Positions 50,611 to 59,330 of a stretch of 64,000 nt of DNA are shown here, in pieces (within the stretch, counting starts at the first letter, position 1; each line of letters opens with the position of its first letter). Source of the DNA: Mycobacterium sp. ACS4054 (GTDB lineage Bacteria > Actinomycetota > Actinomycetes > Mycobacteriales > Mycobacteriaceae); NCBI RefSeq assembly GCF_001667275.1, contig NZ_LZHV01000070.1:20338-84337 (forward strand). The letters run 5' to 3'. Both the position numbers and the translations under genes were made by a program. The notes under the pieces were generated by a model. The model saw only the letters and a program-made list of their open reading frames with translations, ran no database searches and had not been told where the DNA came from.

Positions 50611-50632
50611 GACTTAGAGCCAACTCTAAGTC
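50611..50632. promoter_or_regulatory. Perfect 9+9 palindrome, MerR operator
   Basis: gacttagag-N4-ctctaagtc, with no mismatch, between the MerR gene and the divergent split-barrel gene. MerR-family proteins bind such palindromes inside over-long (19-bp) promoter spacers. A TTGACT (-35-like) at 50609 begins the spacer in the rightward direction. Start codons lie 13 bases to each side, so both transcripts would have short leaders. Confidence 0.85.
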
Positions 50633-50645
50633 GTTGACTGGGGCC

Positions 50646-51098
50646 ATGCACACACATTCCCTCGACGGGCTGGCCGCGGACCGCTACGCGCTGCTCCGGT
50701 CGTTTCGCCGCGACGGCACCCCCGTCGACACCCCGATCTGGTTCGGGCTCGACGGCGACGCACTGCTGTTTCGCACCAAGGTGGGGCCGAAGACGAAACG
50801 GCTGGCCGCGCGCCGCGACGTCGAACTCACCGCCTGCGACTACCGCGGCCGGGTGCGACCGGGCGCGACCACCCTGGCCGGCCGCGCCACCATCCTCTCG
50901 GGCGACGACGCCGAGCGGGCCAACCGCGTGCTGCGCGAACGGTATGGCTGGCAGTGGAACATCGTGCCGCTGATCAAGATTCCGGGCGTCACCAACGTGC
51001 ACCAAGACCTGTGCTTGCGCGAGAAGCTGCGCCGCGCCCGCGACCGCGGCGTGTGGGCCGACAGCGTCATCGTCCGGGTGGAGGTGGCGTCGCCCTAG
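50646..51098 (+). CDS. PPOX-class F420/flavin-dependent split-barrel protein
   Basis: A 150-residue protein of the PPOX class F420-dependent family. Features are LLRSFRRDGTPVDTPIWFGLDGDALLFRTKVGPKTKRLAARRDVELTACDYRG, the usual cofactor-binding first half. It begins at ATG 50646 after the MerR operator; a TTG at 50634 would extend it by four residues into the operator flank and was rejected. It is probably induced together with the VOC gene by the MerR protein. Confidence 0.88.
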   Translation: MHTHSLDGLAADRYALLRSFRRDGTPVDTPIWFGLDGDALLFRTKVGPKTKRLAARRDVELTACDYRGRVRPGATTLAGRATILSGDDAERANRVLRERYGWQWNIVPLIKIPGVTNVHQDLCLREKLRRARDRGVWADSVIVRVEVASP

Positions 51099-51104
51099 CC
51101 ACCC

Positions 51105-51152
51105 CGCGAGCGTGCGGCTGGCTTCACGTTCGGCCGCGAGTGTGCGGCTGGC
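51105..51152. repeat. Short direct repeat, period 30
   Basis: An 18-bp unit CGCGAG(C/T)GTGCGGCTGGC occurs twice (51105-51122 and 51135-51152), with one difference. It lies between the split-barrel gene and the 3' end of dnaE1, and contains the self-complementary GCGGCTGGCCGC. It resembles the GCGAGTGTGCG core of other mycobacterial intergenic repeats. Confidence 0.65.
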
Positions 51153-51189
51153 CGCACAATGGACGTCCGGCTCGGCGACGCCCGAGCGC

Positions 51190-54100
51190 CTAGCTGCCGA
51201 GGCAGCCGGGGCCGAGCAGCTCCTTGAGGTCGCCCATCAGCGCGGGCGAGGGCGTCACCCGCAGCGAGGCGTCCAGCTCCAGGGTGGTGATCCGGTCCCC
51301 GCTGATGAGCCGCAGGTGCACCTGGGCGGTGCCGGGGTGGCGCGCCAGCACCTGCTTGAGCGCGCTGACCTTGTCGATGGTGCACTGTCGGGTGGGCAGG
51401 CTGACCGCGATCGGCCGGTTCGGCTGGGCGTTGGAAAAGTCCGGCACCACAAGCTCGTTGGCGATCAGGCTGATGCGGTCGTCGCGGATGGCAACCTTCG
51501 CGTTGATCAGCACCACCGCGTCGTCGGCGATGTCGGCACCGTACGCCGAGTACGCGTGGGGGAAGAACATCACCTCGATGCCGCCGGTGAGGTCTTCCAA
51601 TTGCGCCGACGCCCAGGGCATTCCGTTCTTGTTCACCCGCCGGTTGACCGACGCCAGGATGCCGCCCACCCGCACCTGCGTCTCGTTGGGGACATCCCCG
51701 TCCAGGATGGCCGGAATCTGGGTGTCCACCTGGGCGGCCAGCAGGTGCGCCACGCCGTTGAGCGGATGCCCGGACACGTACAGGCCGAGCATCTCGCGCT
51801 CCAGGGCCAGCTTGTGTTTGTCCTCCCACTCGTCCTCGGGCACCTTGATGGTGAACACGGAATCCTCGGTGCCACAGCCGTCGCCGCCGAACAGGTCGAA
51901 TTGCCCTATCGCCTCGGCCTTCTTGGTGCCCAGCACCGAGTCGACCGCGTCGGTGTGCACCAGGAACAGACCCTTGCGGGCGTGGCTCAGCGAGTCGAAC
52001 GCGCCCGCCTTGATCAGCGACTCGGTGACCTTCTTGTTGCAGGCCGCGATGTCGATCTTGTTCAGGTAATCCGAGAAGTCGGTGAACTTGCCTTTCTCGT
52101 TGCGGGTCTTGATCAACGAGCCCACGACGTTGGCCCCGACGTTGCGCACCGCGCCCAGGCCGAAGCGAATGTCCTGGCCGACCGACGCGAAGTTCACCAG
52201 GGACTCGTTGACGTCCGGCGGCAACACGGTGATGCCGAGCTTGCGGCAGTCGGCCAGGTAGACCGCGGCCTTATCCTTGTCGTCGCCCACGGACGTCAGC
52301 AGGCCGGCCATGTATTCGGCCGGATAGTTGGCCTTCAGATAGGCGGTCCAGTAGGACACCAGGCCGTAGCCGGCGGCGTGCGACTTGTTGAACGCATACC
52401 CGGCGAACGGAAGGATGGTGTCCCACAACGCTTTCACCGCCTTTTCGGAGAAACCGTTGGCGGTCATGCCTTCGTAGAAGCCCTTGTACTCGGCCTCGAG
52501 CACCTCGAGCTTCTTCTTGCCCATCGCCTTACGCAGCGCGTCGGCCTTGCCCATCGTGTAGGAGGCGACCTTCTGGGCGATGAACATGATCTGCTCTTGG
52601 TAGACGATCAGACCGTAAGTCTCCGAGAGGATTTCGCGCAACGGCTCCTCGAGCTCCGGGTGGATCGGCTTGATCGCCTGCCGGTTGTTCTTGCGGTCGG
52701 CGTAGTCGTTGTGGGCGTTCATGCCCATCGGACCCGGACGGTACAGCGCCAGCACGGCGACGATGTCGTTGAACTCGGTGGGCTGCATGCGGCGCAGCAG
52801 GTCGCGCATCGGCCCGCCGTCGAGCTGGAACACCCCGAGCGTGTCGCCGCGGCCCAGCAGCTCGTACGTTGGCTTGTCGTCCAGCGGCACCGATTCCAGG
52901 TCGAGGTCGATTCCCCTGTTGGCCTTGATGTTTTCCAGCGCGTCGCCGATGATCGTCAGGTTGCGCAGGCCCAGGAAGTCCATCTTCAGCAGGCCGATGG
53001 CCTCACACGACGGGTAGTCCCAGCCGGTGATGATGGCCCCGTCCTGCGGCCGCTTCCACAGTGGGATGGCCTCGGTGAGCGGCTCGCTGCTCATGATCAC
53101 CGCGCAGGCGTGCACGCCGGCGTTGCGGATCAGGCCCTCCAGGCCGCGCGCGGTCTGGTAGATGGTGCGCACGTCGGGATCGGTTTCGATCAGGCCGCGC
53201 ACCTCGGCGGCCTCTTTGTACCGCTCGTGGTTCGGATCGGTGATGCCGGACAGCGGGATGTCCTTGGCCATGATCGGCGGCGGCAACGCCTTGGTGATCC
53301 GGTCGGCGATGGCGAAGCCGGGCTGGCCGTAGTGGATCCGCGCCGAATCCTTGAGCGCGGCTTTGGTTTTGATGGTGCCGAACGTGATGACCTGCGCCAC
53401 CCGGTCCTGACCCCACTTTTCGGCCGCGTAGCGCACCATCTCGCCGCGGCGACGGTCGTCGAAGTCGATGTCGATGTCGGGTGCCGACGGGCGTTCGGGG
53501 TTGAGGAACCGCTCGAACAGCAGCCCGTGCGGAATCGGGTCGATGTTGGTGATGCCCAGCGCGTAGGCGACCAGCGAGCCGGCCGCCGAACCGCGCCCGG
53601 GGCCCACCCGGATGTCGACCGACCGGGCGTAGTTGATCAGGTCGGCGACGATCAAGAAGTACGACGGGAAGCCTTTGTCGCAGATGACCTTGATCTCGTA
53701 TTCGGCGCGGTCGATGTAGTCCTGGCCGACACCGGACGGGAATCGCCGCCGCAGCCCGGCCATCACCTCGTGGTGCAGCCAGGACGCCTGGTCGTGGCCC
53801 TCGGGCACCGGGAAGACCGGCATCCGGTCGCGCGGCGCCCACACGTCGTCGTAGGGCTGCACCCGCTCGGCGATCAGCAGCGTCGAGTCGCAGGCGCCGG
53901 GAATCTGGGCGTCCCAGAGCTGGCGCATCTCGGCGGCCGACTTCAGGTAGTAGCCGTCGCCGTCGAACTTGAACCGGTTGGGATCCGACAGGGTCTTGCC
54001 GGTCTGCACGCACAACAGCGCCTCGTGGTTGTGGGCGGCGTCGCGGGTGACGTAGTGGCAGTCGTTGGTCGCCAGGGGGCGGATGTCCAGCTTGCGGCCG

Positions 54101-54726
54101 ATCTCGAGCAGCCCCTCGCGCACGCGCTGCTCGATGGACAGCCCGTGGTCCATCAGCTCGAGGAAGTAGTTGTCGGCGCCGAAGATCTCGCGCCACTTGG
54201 CGGCCGATTCCAGCGCCTCGCGGTCCTGTCCCAGCCGCAGGCGGGTCTGGACCTCGCCCGACGGGCAGCCGGTGGTGGCGATGATGCCCTCGGCGTGTTC
54301 GGCGATGATCTCGGCGTCCATCCGCGACCACTTGCCGAGCTGGCCCTCGAACGACGCCAGCGAGGACAGCTTGAACAGGTTGCGCAGGCCGGTGGCGTTC
54401 TCGGCGACCATCGTCAGGTGCGTGTATGAGCCGCTGCCGGAGACGTCGTCGGACTTCTGGCTGGGGTCGCCCCACAGGATGCGCCGGGTGTCGAAGCGAG
54501 AAGCGGGTGCGATGTAGGCCTCGACCCCGATGATCGGCTTGATCCCGACCTTGGTCGCCGCGTTGTAGAACTCGCTGGCGCCGAACATGTTTCCGTGGTC
54601 GGTCATCCCGACCGCGGGCATTCCCAGCCGCTCCACCTCGGCCAGCATCGGCGTGATCTTCGCGGCACCGTCCAGCATCGAGTACTCGGTGTGGTTATGC
54701 AGGTGCACGAAGGAGGAGTGGTTCAT
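51190..54726 (-). CDS. dnaE1: Replicative DNA polymerase III alpha subunit
   Basis: A 1178-residue essential replicative polymerase. The N-terminal PHP domain (HLHNHTEYSMLDG at the start) keeps its metal-binding His residues, and in M. tuberculosis DnaE1 this domain is the proofreading exonuclease. The polymerase catalytic aspartates are in PDIDIDFDDRR near residue 419. Later come the tandem HhH segments and the OB fold (RVGGILASVNRRVNKNGMPWA). There is no intein. The clean start is at the PHP boundary. Confidence 0.98.
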   Translation of the reverse strand: MNHSSFVHLHNHTEYSMLDGAAKITPMLAEVERLGMPAVGMTDHGNMFGASEFYNAATKVGIKPIIGVEAYIAPASRFDTRRILWGDPSQKSDDVSGSGSYTHLTMVAENATGLRNLFKLSSLASFEGQLGKWSRMDAEIIAEHAEGIIATTGCPSGEVQTRLRLGQDREALESAAKWREIFGADNYFLELMDHGLSIEQRVREGLLEIGRKLDIRPLATNDCHYVTRDAAHNHEALLCVQTGKTLSDPNRFKFDGDGYYLKSAAEMRQLWDAQIPGACDSTLLIAERVQPYDDVWAPRDRMPVFPVPEGHDQASWLHHEVMAGLRRRFPSGVGQDYIDRAEYEIKVICDKGFPSYFLIVADLINYARSVDIRVGPGRGSAAGSLVAYALGITNIDPIPHGLLFERFLNPERPSAPDIDIDFDDRRRGEMVRYAAEKWGQDRVAQVITFGTIKTKAALKDSARIHYGQPGFAIADRITKALPPPIMAKDIPLSGITDPNHERYKEAAEVRGLIETDPDVRTIYQTARGLEGLIRNAGVHACAVIMSSEPLTEAIPLWKRPQDGAIITGWDYPSCEAIGLLKMDFLGLRNLTIIGDALENIKANRGIDLDLESVPLDDKPTYELLGRGDTLGVFQLDGGPMRDLLRRMQPTEFNDIVAVLALYRPGPMGMNAHNDYADRKNNRQAIKPIHPELEEPLREILSETYGLIVYQEQIMFIAQKVASYTMGKADALRKAMGKKKLEVLEAEYKGFYEGMTANGFSEKAVKALWDTILPFAGYAFNKSHAAGYGLVSYWTAYLKANYPAEYMAGLLTSVGDDKDKAAVYLADCRKLGITVLPPDVNESLVNFASVGQDIRFGLGAVRNVGANVVGSLIKTRNEKGKFTDFSDYLNKIDIAACNKKVTESLIKAGAFDSLSHARKGLFLVHTDAVDSVLGTKKAEAIGQFDLFGGDGCGTEDSVFTIKVPEDEWEDKHKLALEREMLGLYVSGHPLNGVAHLLAAQVDTQIPAILDGDVPNETQVRVGGILASVNRRVNKNGMPWASAQLEDLTGGIEVMFFPHAYSAYGADIADDAVVLINAKVAIRDDRISLIANELVVPDFSNAQPNRPIAVSLPTRQCTIDKVSALKQVLARHPGTAQVHLRLISGDRITTLELDASLRVTPSPALMGDLKELLGPGCLGS

Positions 54727-54812
54727 AGGGACGCCAGTCTAAGACTGCGGACCGACGGGTTTCGGGCGTGTCGCGAAGTGTGTCTGGGTTTGATTCGCGA
54801 CGGCCCGCCGCG

Positions 54813-55244
54813 CTAGCCGTATAGCTCGACGAAGTTCTTCAGCGACTTCTGCACGTCCCCCTTGACGGCCCGCGCCGCCGCCGAGCCGACCGGCCCGAAC
54901 AACGCCCGCCCGCCCAGCTCGAGGCGCAGTCCCAGCGTCGATCCGTCTTGACCGCCCCGCACGGTGAGCGTGACGGCGTACTTGGCGCCGCCCTTGCCCG
55001 ACCCCGACAACGCGACCTGATGCGGCGGGTCCCAGGTGGTCACCGTCCACGTCACCCGGTTGCGGAAGCCCTTGGCGCGGGCCACCCCGACGACTTGGAC
55101 GCCCTCGCCCAGCTCCTCGGGCAGCTCGCTGCGCCACGCCTCGTGCAGCACCAGCCAATCGCCCAGGTCCGAGAGGTCGGCAACGCGGTCCCACATCTCC
55201 TGCGGGCTCATCGGTACGTCGGCGGTCAGGTCAACAGCGGCCAT
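54813..55244 (-). CDS. SRPBCC / polyketide-cyclase-like lipid-binding protein (Rv1546-like)
   Basis: A 143-residue START-like protein: AAVDLTADVPMSPQEMWDRVADLSDLGDWLVLHEAW is the typical helix-grip start. It has no catalytic motif. It abuts an SDR gene with the same direction (shared base 55244), so it may bind the substrate of these dehydrogenases; ligand unknown. Length equals Rv1546. Confidence 0.9.
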   Translation of the reverse strand: MAAVDLTADVPMSPQEMWDRVADLSDLGDWLVLHEAWRSELPEELGEGVQVVGVARAKGFRNRVTWTVTTWDPPHQVALSGSGKGGAKYAVTLTVRGGQDGSTLGLRLELGGRALFGPVGSAAARAVKGDVQKSLKNFVELYG

Positions 55245-56047
55245 TAGCGGTTGGGCCCGCCGCGGAAGCGGTTACCGATCCGGATCCCCGGCAGCAGCAG
55301 GCTGCGCGGGACGAACCTGCCGCCGGTGCTGACCACCTTGGGCACCACCCCGGGCACCACGCTGCGCCGGCCGGCCAGCATCCCGCCGATCGCGGCCTCG
55401 GCGACGTCGTGCGGCGAGACTTGCGCGATCGGGATGCTGAACCGCTCAGCGTTGGCGATCTCGGCCCACTCGGTCGGCACCGGGCCGGGGCACAGGCACG
55501 TCACCGACACCCCGGTCCCGTGCAGCTCCTCGTGGATGGCCTCGGAGAACGTCTGCACGAAGGCCTTGGTGGCCGAGTAGACCGCCATGTAGGGCACCGG
55601 CTGAAAACCGGCGATCGACGCGATGTTCATCACCGCGCCGGCGCCGCGTTCGACCATGCCGGGCAGGGCCGCGTGGGTGAGCTCCATCAGCGTGAGCGCG
55701 TTGAGGGTCACCTCCTCGCTTTCGCGCTCGAGCGGCAGCTCGTGGAAGACCCCGCTGGTGCCGAAACCGGCGCTGTTGCACAGGCCGGCGATCGGCTCGG
55801 CGCGCAGCCGGTCCGCCAATTTGTTGCGACCCTTGGCATCGCCGAGGTCCAGCGGTTGCACCTCGACCGCCACCGAGTACTCCTGGCCCACCTCGTTGGC
55901 GAGTTCGTCGAGGCGTTCCCGGCGTCGCGCCACCAGCAGCAACGGGAAGCCGCGGCGGGCCAGCCCGCGGGCCAGCTCGGCGCCGATGCCCGAGGATGCA
56001 CCGGTGATGACGACGGTGGTCTGGATGTCGGGTTTCGGAAGGCTCAT
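55244..56047 (-). CDS. Short-chain dehydrogenase/reductase (Rv1544-like)
   Basis: A 267-residue SDR. The cofactor fold VVITGASSGIGAELARGLARRG and catalytic S-Y-K (IASIAGF... and YMAVYSATKAFVQ) are intact. It has GLCNSAGFG in place of NAG. A conserved C-terminal basic region suggests membrane association. Start ATG 56047 (MSLPKPDIQ) agrees with the M. tuberculosis length. It is one of two adjacent SDRs. Confidence 0.9.
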   Translation of the reverse strand: MSLPKPDIQTTVVITGASSGIGAELARGLARRGFPLLLVARRRERLDELANEVGQEYSVAVEVQPLDLGDAKGRNKLADRLRAEPIAGLCNSAGFGTSGVFHELPLERESEEVTLNALTLMELTHAALPGMVERGAGAVMNIASIAGFQPVPYMAVYSATKAFVQTFSEAIHEELHGTGVSVTCLCPGPVPTEWAEIANAERFSIPIAQVSPHDVAEAAIGGMLAGRRSVVPGVVPKVVSTGGRFVPRSLLLPGIRIGNRFRGGPNR

Positions 56048-56051
56048 GATG

Positions 56052-57098
56052 TCACCAATGTATCCCGCGCGTCGCCCGCACAAACGTCTCGCTGCGCTTG
56101 TCGAATTCCTGTGTATCGCTTGACGATTCGTCACCCTTGGCGGCATGGGAGTCGCCGAACATGGCGAACGCGCGGTTGCGCACCCGGTCCATCACCGCCG
56201 GGTTCACCGCGTCCGCGACGGCGGCGAACTGGCCGAACGGCGAGCTGGCCCGCCGGGGCCGGTGCACGATCGCGTCCGCGATCACCCCGGCCGCCTGATC
56301 GGGCGTCAGCGCCGGGAACTTGTCGTAGAGCGTGGTCGGGCTGATCATCGGGGTCCGCACCAGGGCCATGTGCACGGTGGTGAACTTCACGCCGTCGTTG
56401 ACGGTTTCGGCCTGCAGGGAATCACACAGGCTGTCCAGGGCGGACTTGCTGGCGATGTAGGCGCCGAAGCGCGGCGCGCGGGTCTGCACGCCCACCGAGG
56501 AGACGTTGATGATGTGCCCGAAGCCGCGTTCCCGCATCCCGGGGATGAACTTCAGGATGAGCTGGACCGCGCCCAGGTAGTTCAGCTGCATCGTCCGCTG
56601 ATAGTCGTGGATGCGGTCGTAGGACAGCTCCAGCGAGCGCCGGATGGACCGCCCGGCGTTGTTGATCAGGATGTCGACGCGCCCGAGGTCGCCGAGCACC
56701 TGGTCGGCCATCGCGGCGATCGCGTCCATGTCGGACAGGTCGCACGGGTACACGTGGGCGGTGCCGCCGCCGCGGATCGCTTCGATGTCAGAGGCCACCT
56801 TCTCCAGGTTTTCCCGGGTGCGGGCCACCAGCACCACCTCGCCGCCCGCTTCGGCGATCTTCTTCGCGGCCGCCTCACCGATGCCCGACGATCCCCCGGT
56901 GATCAGGACGACCTTGCCGCCGACGGCCTCGTCGAGCGTGCGGCCCTGCACCGCGTCGAGCAGATTCCTCAGATAGAACGGCCGATAGCGGCCCGCGGAG
57001 TTGGGCGTGTTGACGATGTGCGACATCGCCGCGATCGGCTTCTCGACCAAGTTCGCGAGCGGCTTTTCGACCAGGTTCGTTAAGTCACCGAGGTTCAT
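56052..57098 (-). CDS. Fatty acyl-CoA reductase-like SDR (Rv1543-like)
   Basis: A 348-residue SDR. After a 60-residue N-terminal extension (MNLGDLTNLVEKPLANLVEKPIAAM, with a repeated LVEKP unit) comes VVLITGGSSGIGEAAAKK, NNAGRSI, NVSSVG and YIASKSALDSL. It belongs to the fatty-acyl-CoA reductase-like SDRs annotated for Rv1543. The N-terminal repeat may be a membrane or partner anchor. It lies four bases ahead of the second SDR. Confidence 0.87.
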   Translation of the reverse strand: MNLGDLTNLVEKPLANLVEKPIAAMSHIVNTPNSAGRYRPFYLRNLLDAVQGRTLDEAVGGKVVLITGGSSGIGEAAAKKIAEAGGEVVLVARTRENLEKVASDIEAIRGGGTAHVYPCDLSDMDAIAAMADQVLGDLGRVDILINNAGRSIRRSLELSYDRIHDYQRTMQLNYLGAVQLILKFIPGMRERGFGHIINVSSVGVQTRAPRFGAYIASKSALDSLCDSLQAETVNDGVKFTTVHMALVRTPMISPTTLYDKFPALTPDQAAGVIADAIVHRPRRASSPFGQFAAVADAVNPAVMDRVRNRAFAMFGDSHAAKGDESSSDTQEFDKRSETFVRATRGIHW

Positions 57099-57379
57099 CG
57101 GCTTTGGCTCCTGATGGTGTCGGCCCCCCAATGGCAGCTGGCCTGCCCGATGACCACGACCGCCTGGTGGGGCTGTGTGAATGTGACGTGGGTCATTTAC
57201 CCAACCTAGGACATGACCATGGCGACCCGGTGCAGATTTCCGGCAGGTAAAGCGCCCGCCCGCCTCACGCCGCGGCCGGCGCGGGCGTCAAAAGCGGGCA
57301 ATCCGCCTGTTACGCAAAGACATCCGTGCGTGATAGCCAACTAACTGCGGGGCAACGCCGAGATGTTCCAATCCAACTT
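57099..57379. promoter_or_regulatory. Divergent intergenic region SDR / glbN
   Basis: These 281 bases carry no plausible gene. They must hold the promoters of the SDR operon and of glbN. The first 100 bases contain a GTGAATGTGACGTGGGTCAT stretch and the last 60 become AT-richer. No operator could be assigned. Confidence 0.4.
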
Positions 57380-57787
57380 ATGAAAATTCTGGCACGCTTC
57401 CGCACCCCGTCGGCCACCGTCTACGACCGGATCGGCGGGCACGAGGCGATCGAAGTCGTGGTCGAGGACTTCTACGTTCGGGTTCTTGCCGACGAACAGC
57501 TCGCGGGCTTCTTCACCGGAACGAACATGAGCCGCCTCAAGGGCAAACAGGTGGAGTTCTTCGCCGCCGCGCTCGGCGGGCCCGAGCCCTACACCGGCGC
57601 GCCGATGAAGCAGGTGCATCAGGGCCGCGGGATCACGATGCACCACTTCAACCTGGTGGCCGGGCACCTGTCCGACGCGCTGGCCGCGGCCGGGGTCGAC
57701 GCCGAAACGGTGACCGCGATCAGCGCCGCGATCGCGCCGCTGGCGCCCGAGATCGCGTCGGGCGAGGCCAACGGGGCCACCGTCTGA
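57380..57787 (+). CDS. glbN: Truncated haemoglobin, group I
   Basis: A 135-residue trHbN. The family YDRIGGHEAIEVVVEDFY start, conserved GPEPYTGAPMKQVHQGRG and proximal His in HQGRGITMHHF are present, with B10 Tyr in VVEDFYVRV, which supports NO dioxygenation. An upstream in-frame ATG was not used because the start at 57380 gives the known length. It is followed by lprI, as in M. tuberculosis, where both are co-expressed. Confidence 0.95.
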   Translation: MKILARFRTPSATVYDRIGGHEAIEVVVEDFYVRVLADEQLAGFFTGTNMSRLKGKQVEFFAAALGGPEPYTGAPMKQVHQGRGITMHHFNLVAGHLSDALAAAGVDAETVTAISAAIAPLAPEIASGEANGATV

Positions 57788-57843
57788 CCGTCTCGCGGCG
57801 TGTCGCACACCGGTGTGTGGCCCGCAGCGGGTAGTCAGCACGT

Positions 57844-58470
57844 ATGCGACTGCTCGCCGCCGTCATCGCGGCACTGGTGCTGGGCGCCTGCGGCGCGAAG
57901 ACGGATCCACCGCCGGCCGGCACCACCCCGGCGAGCACCGCCAGCACTCCCCCGACCGCGGCGGCGCTGGACTGCGCCCGCCCGGGCAACGCGGCCCAGC
58001 AATCGGTGTGCGCCGACCCGCAACTGACCGACCTGGATCACCGCCTGCAGGCGGCGTATCAGCAGGCATTGACCCGGCCCGGCACCGACCAGGGGGCGCT
58101 GACGGCCGCGCAGAACGGCTGGGCGACCGCCCGCGACGGTTGCGCGCAGAACCCCGAGATGCGCACCTGCCTGCTCGAGGCCTACCAGACGCGGCTGGTG
58201 CAGTTGGCCATCGCCGACCCGGGCACCCTGAGCCCGCCCGTGGTCACCTACCAGTGCCCCGCCGACGCGGGGCCGCTGACCGCGCAGTTCTACAACGAGA
58301 CCGACCCGCCCGCGGCGGTGCTCAACTGGAAGGGCAACCAGCAGATCCTCTTCCTCGAACCGTCCGGCAGCGGCGCCCGCTACGGCCGGCAGGGCTTCCA
58401 GTACTGGGAACACCAGGGCGAAGTCAGGCTCGACCTGAACGGCACCAAGTTCGTCTGCCGCGCGCCGTGA
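57844..58470 (+). CDS. lprI: Lipoprotein LprI, lysozyme inhibitor
   Basis: A 208-residue lipoprotein: signal ends ALVLGAC with the lipidated Cys at 16. The first domain (LDCARPGNAAQQSVCADPQLTDLDHRLQAAYQQAL) is the LprI/DUF1311-type helical fold with paired Cys. The second (from about 130: VVTYQCPADAG...NETDPPAAVLNWKGNQ) is MliC-like. In M. tuberculosis, LprI inhibits lysozyme and is co-transcribed with glbN. Confidence 0.94.
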   Translation: MRLLAAVIAALVLGACGAKTDPPPAGTTPASTASTPPTAAALDCARPGNAAQQSVCADPQLTDLDHRLQAAYQQALTRPGTDQGALTAAQNGWATARDGCAQNPEMRTCLLEAYQTRLVQLAIADPGTLSPPVVTYQCPADAGPLTAQFYNETDPPAAVLNWKGNQQILFLEPSGSGARYGRQGFQYWEHQGEVRLDLNGTKFVCRAP

Positions 58471-58482
58471 AGAGTGCCTAGC

Positions 58483-59253
58483 ATGCTCGACATGACCCGC
58501 ACCTTCGACGACCTGCTGGCGGAGGCCGACTCAGCGCCGGTCGACGGCTGGGATTTCTCCTGGCTGGACGGGCGGGCCACCGAGGAACGCCCGTCGTGGG
58601 GTTACCAGCGCCAGATGAGCCGGCGCCTGGCCAGCGCATCCGCCGCGTGCGACCTCGACACCGGCGGCGGCGAGGTGCTCGCGGGGGCCGAACGGTTTCC
58701 GCCCGCGATGGCCGCGACGGAATCCTGGCCACCCAACGCCGCCCTGGCCACCCAGCGCCTGCACCCCCGTGGCGTGGTGGTCGTGCTGACCGGCGACGAG
58801 CCGCGGCTCCCGTTCGCCGATTCGGCTTTCGACCTGGTGACCAGCCGCCACCCCATCGAGGTGCGATGGCTCGAGATCGCCCGGGTACTGCGGCCGGGCG
58901 GCACCTACTTCGCCCAGCAGATCGGCCCCGCCACGATGGCCGAGCTCGTCGAACACTTCATCGGGCCGCAGCCGCAGAAGTGGGCCGAGTTGCACCCGGA
59001 CGCCCAGCGCGCCGAGGCCGAGGCCGCCGGGATGCAGGTGGTCGACATGCGCATGGAGCGGATGCGCGCCGAGTTCTTCGACGTCGGTGCCGTTATCTAC
59101 TTCCTGCGCAAGGTGATTTGGACCGTGCCGGACTTCACGGTCGACGCCTACCGCGAGCGGCTGCGCGAACTGCACGAGCGCATCCAGGCCGACGGGCCCT
59201 TCGTCGCGCACTCGGTGCGCCTGCTCGTCGAGGCGCGCAAGCCGGCTGAGTGA
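58483..59253 (+). CDS. SAM-dependent methyltransferase
   Basis: A 256-residue class-I-like methyltransferase. The SAM motif is weak: ACDLDTGGGEVLA for motif I, then LPFADSAFDLVTSRHPIEVRWLEIARVLRPGG, the usual post-motif sequence. FFDVGAVIYFLRKVIWTVPDF is also family-typical. Three starts (58474 GTG, 58483 ATG, 58492 ATG) are possible; 58483 follows AGAG by eight bases. Substrate unknown. Confidence 0.82.
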   Translation: MLDMTRTFDDLLAEADSAPVDGWDFSWLDGRATEERPSWGYQRQMSRRLASASAACDLDTGGGEVLAGAERFPPAMAATESWPPNAALATQRLHPRGVVVVLTGDEPRLPFADSAFDLVTSRHPIEVRWLEIARVLRPGGTYFAQQIGPATMAELVEHFIGPQPQKWAELHPDAQRAEAEAAGMQVVDMRMERMRAEFFDVGAVIYFLRKVIWTVPDFTVDAYRERLRELHERIQADGPFVAHSVRLLVEARKPAE

Positions 59254-59255
59254 TC

Positions 59256-59330
59256 GCAAGCGCGGCGAAGCCGGGCGCTGGGGGGCACTCCCAGCGAAGC
59301 TTGGGGGACGGGTCGAAACCATCAGAATGA
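59256..59330. repeat. Candidate dispersed intergenic repeat
   Basis: A 75-bp stretch between convergent genes. It contains CTGGG-N7-CCCAG and CCCAGCGAAGCTTGGGG inverted elements. I have the impression of having seen this motif between convergent genes in M. avium-group genomes, but there is only one copy here. It may serve as a bidirectional terminator. Confidence 0.4.

Noticed and set aside
51112..54429. 1105-residue plus-strand open frame
   Set aside because: It is the antisense shadow of dnaE1; composition is His/Val/Arg/Gly-rich with no domain, as expected for high-GC mirror frames.
57806..57819. CACACCGGTGTG palindrome between glbN and lprI
   Set aside because: Perfect but short; it lies inside a co-transcribed pair and has no matching regulator or promoter, so chance is likely.
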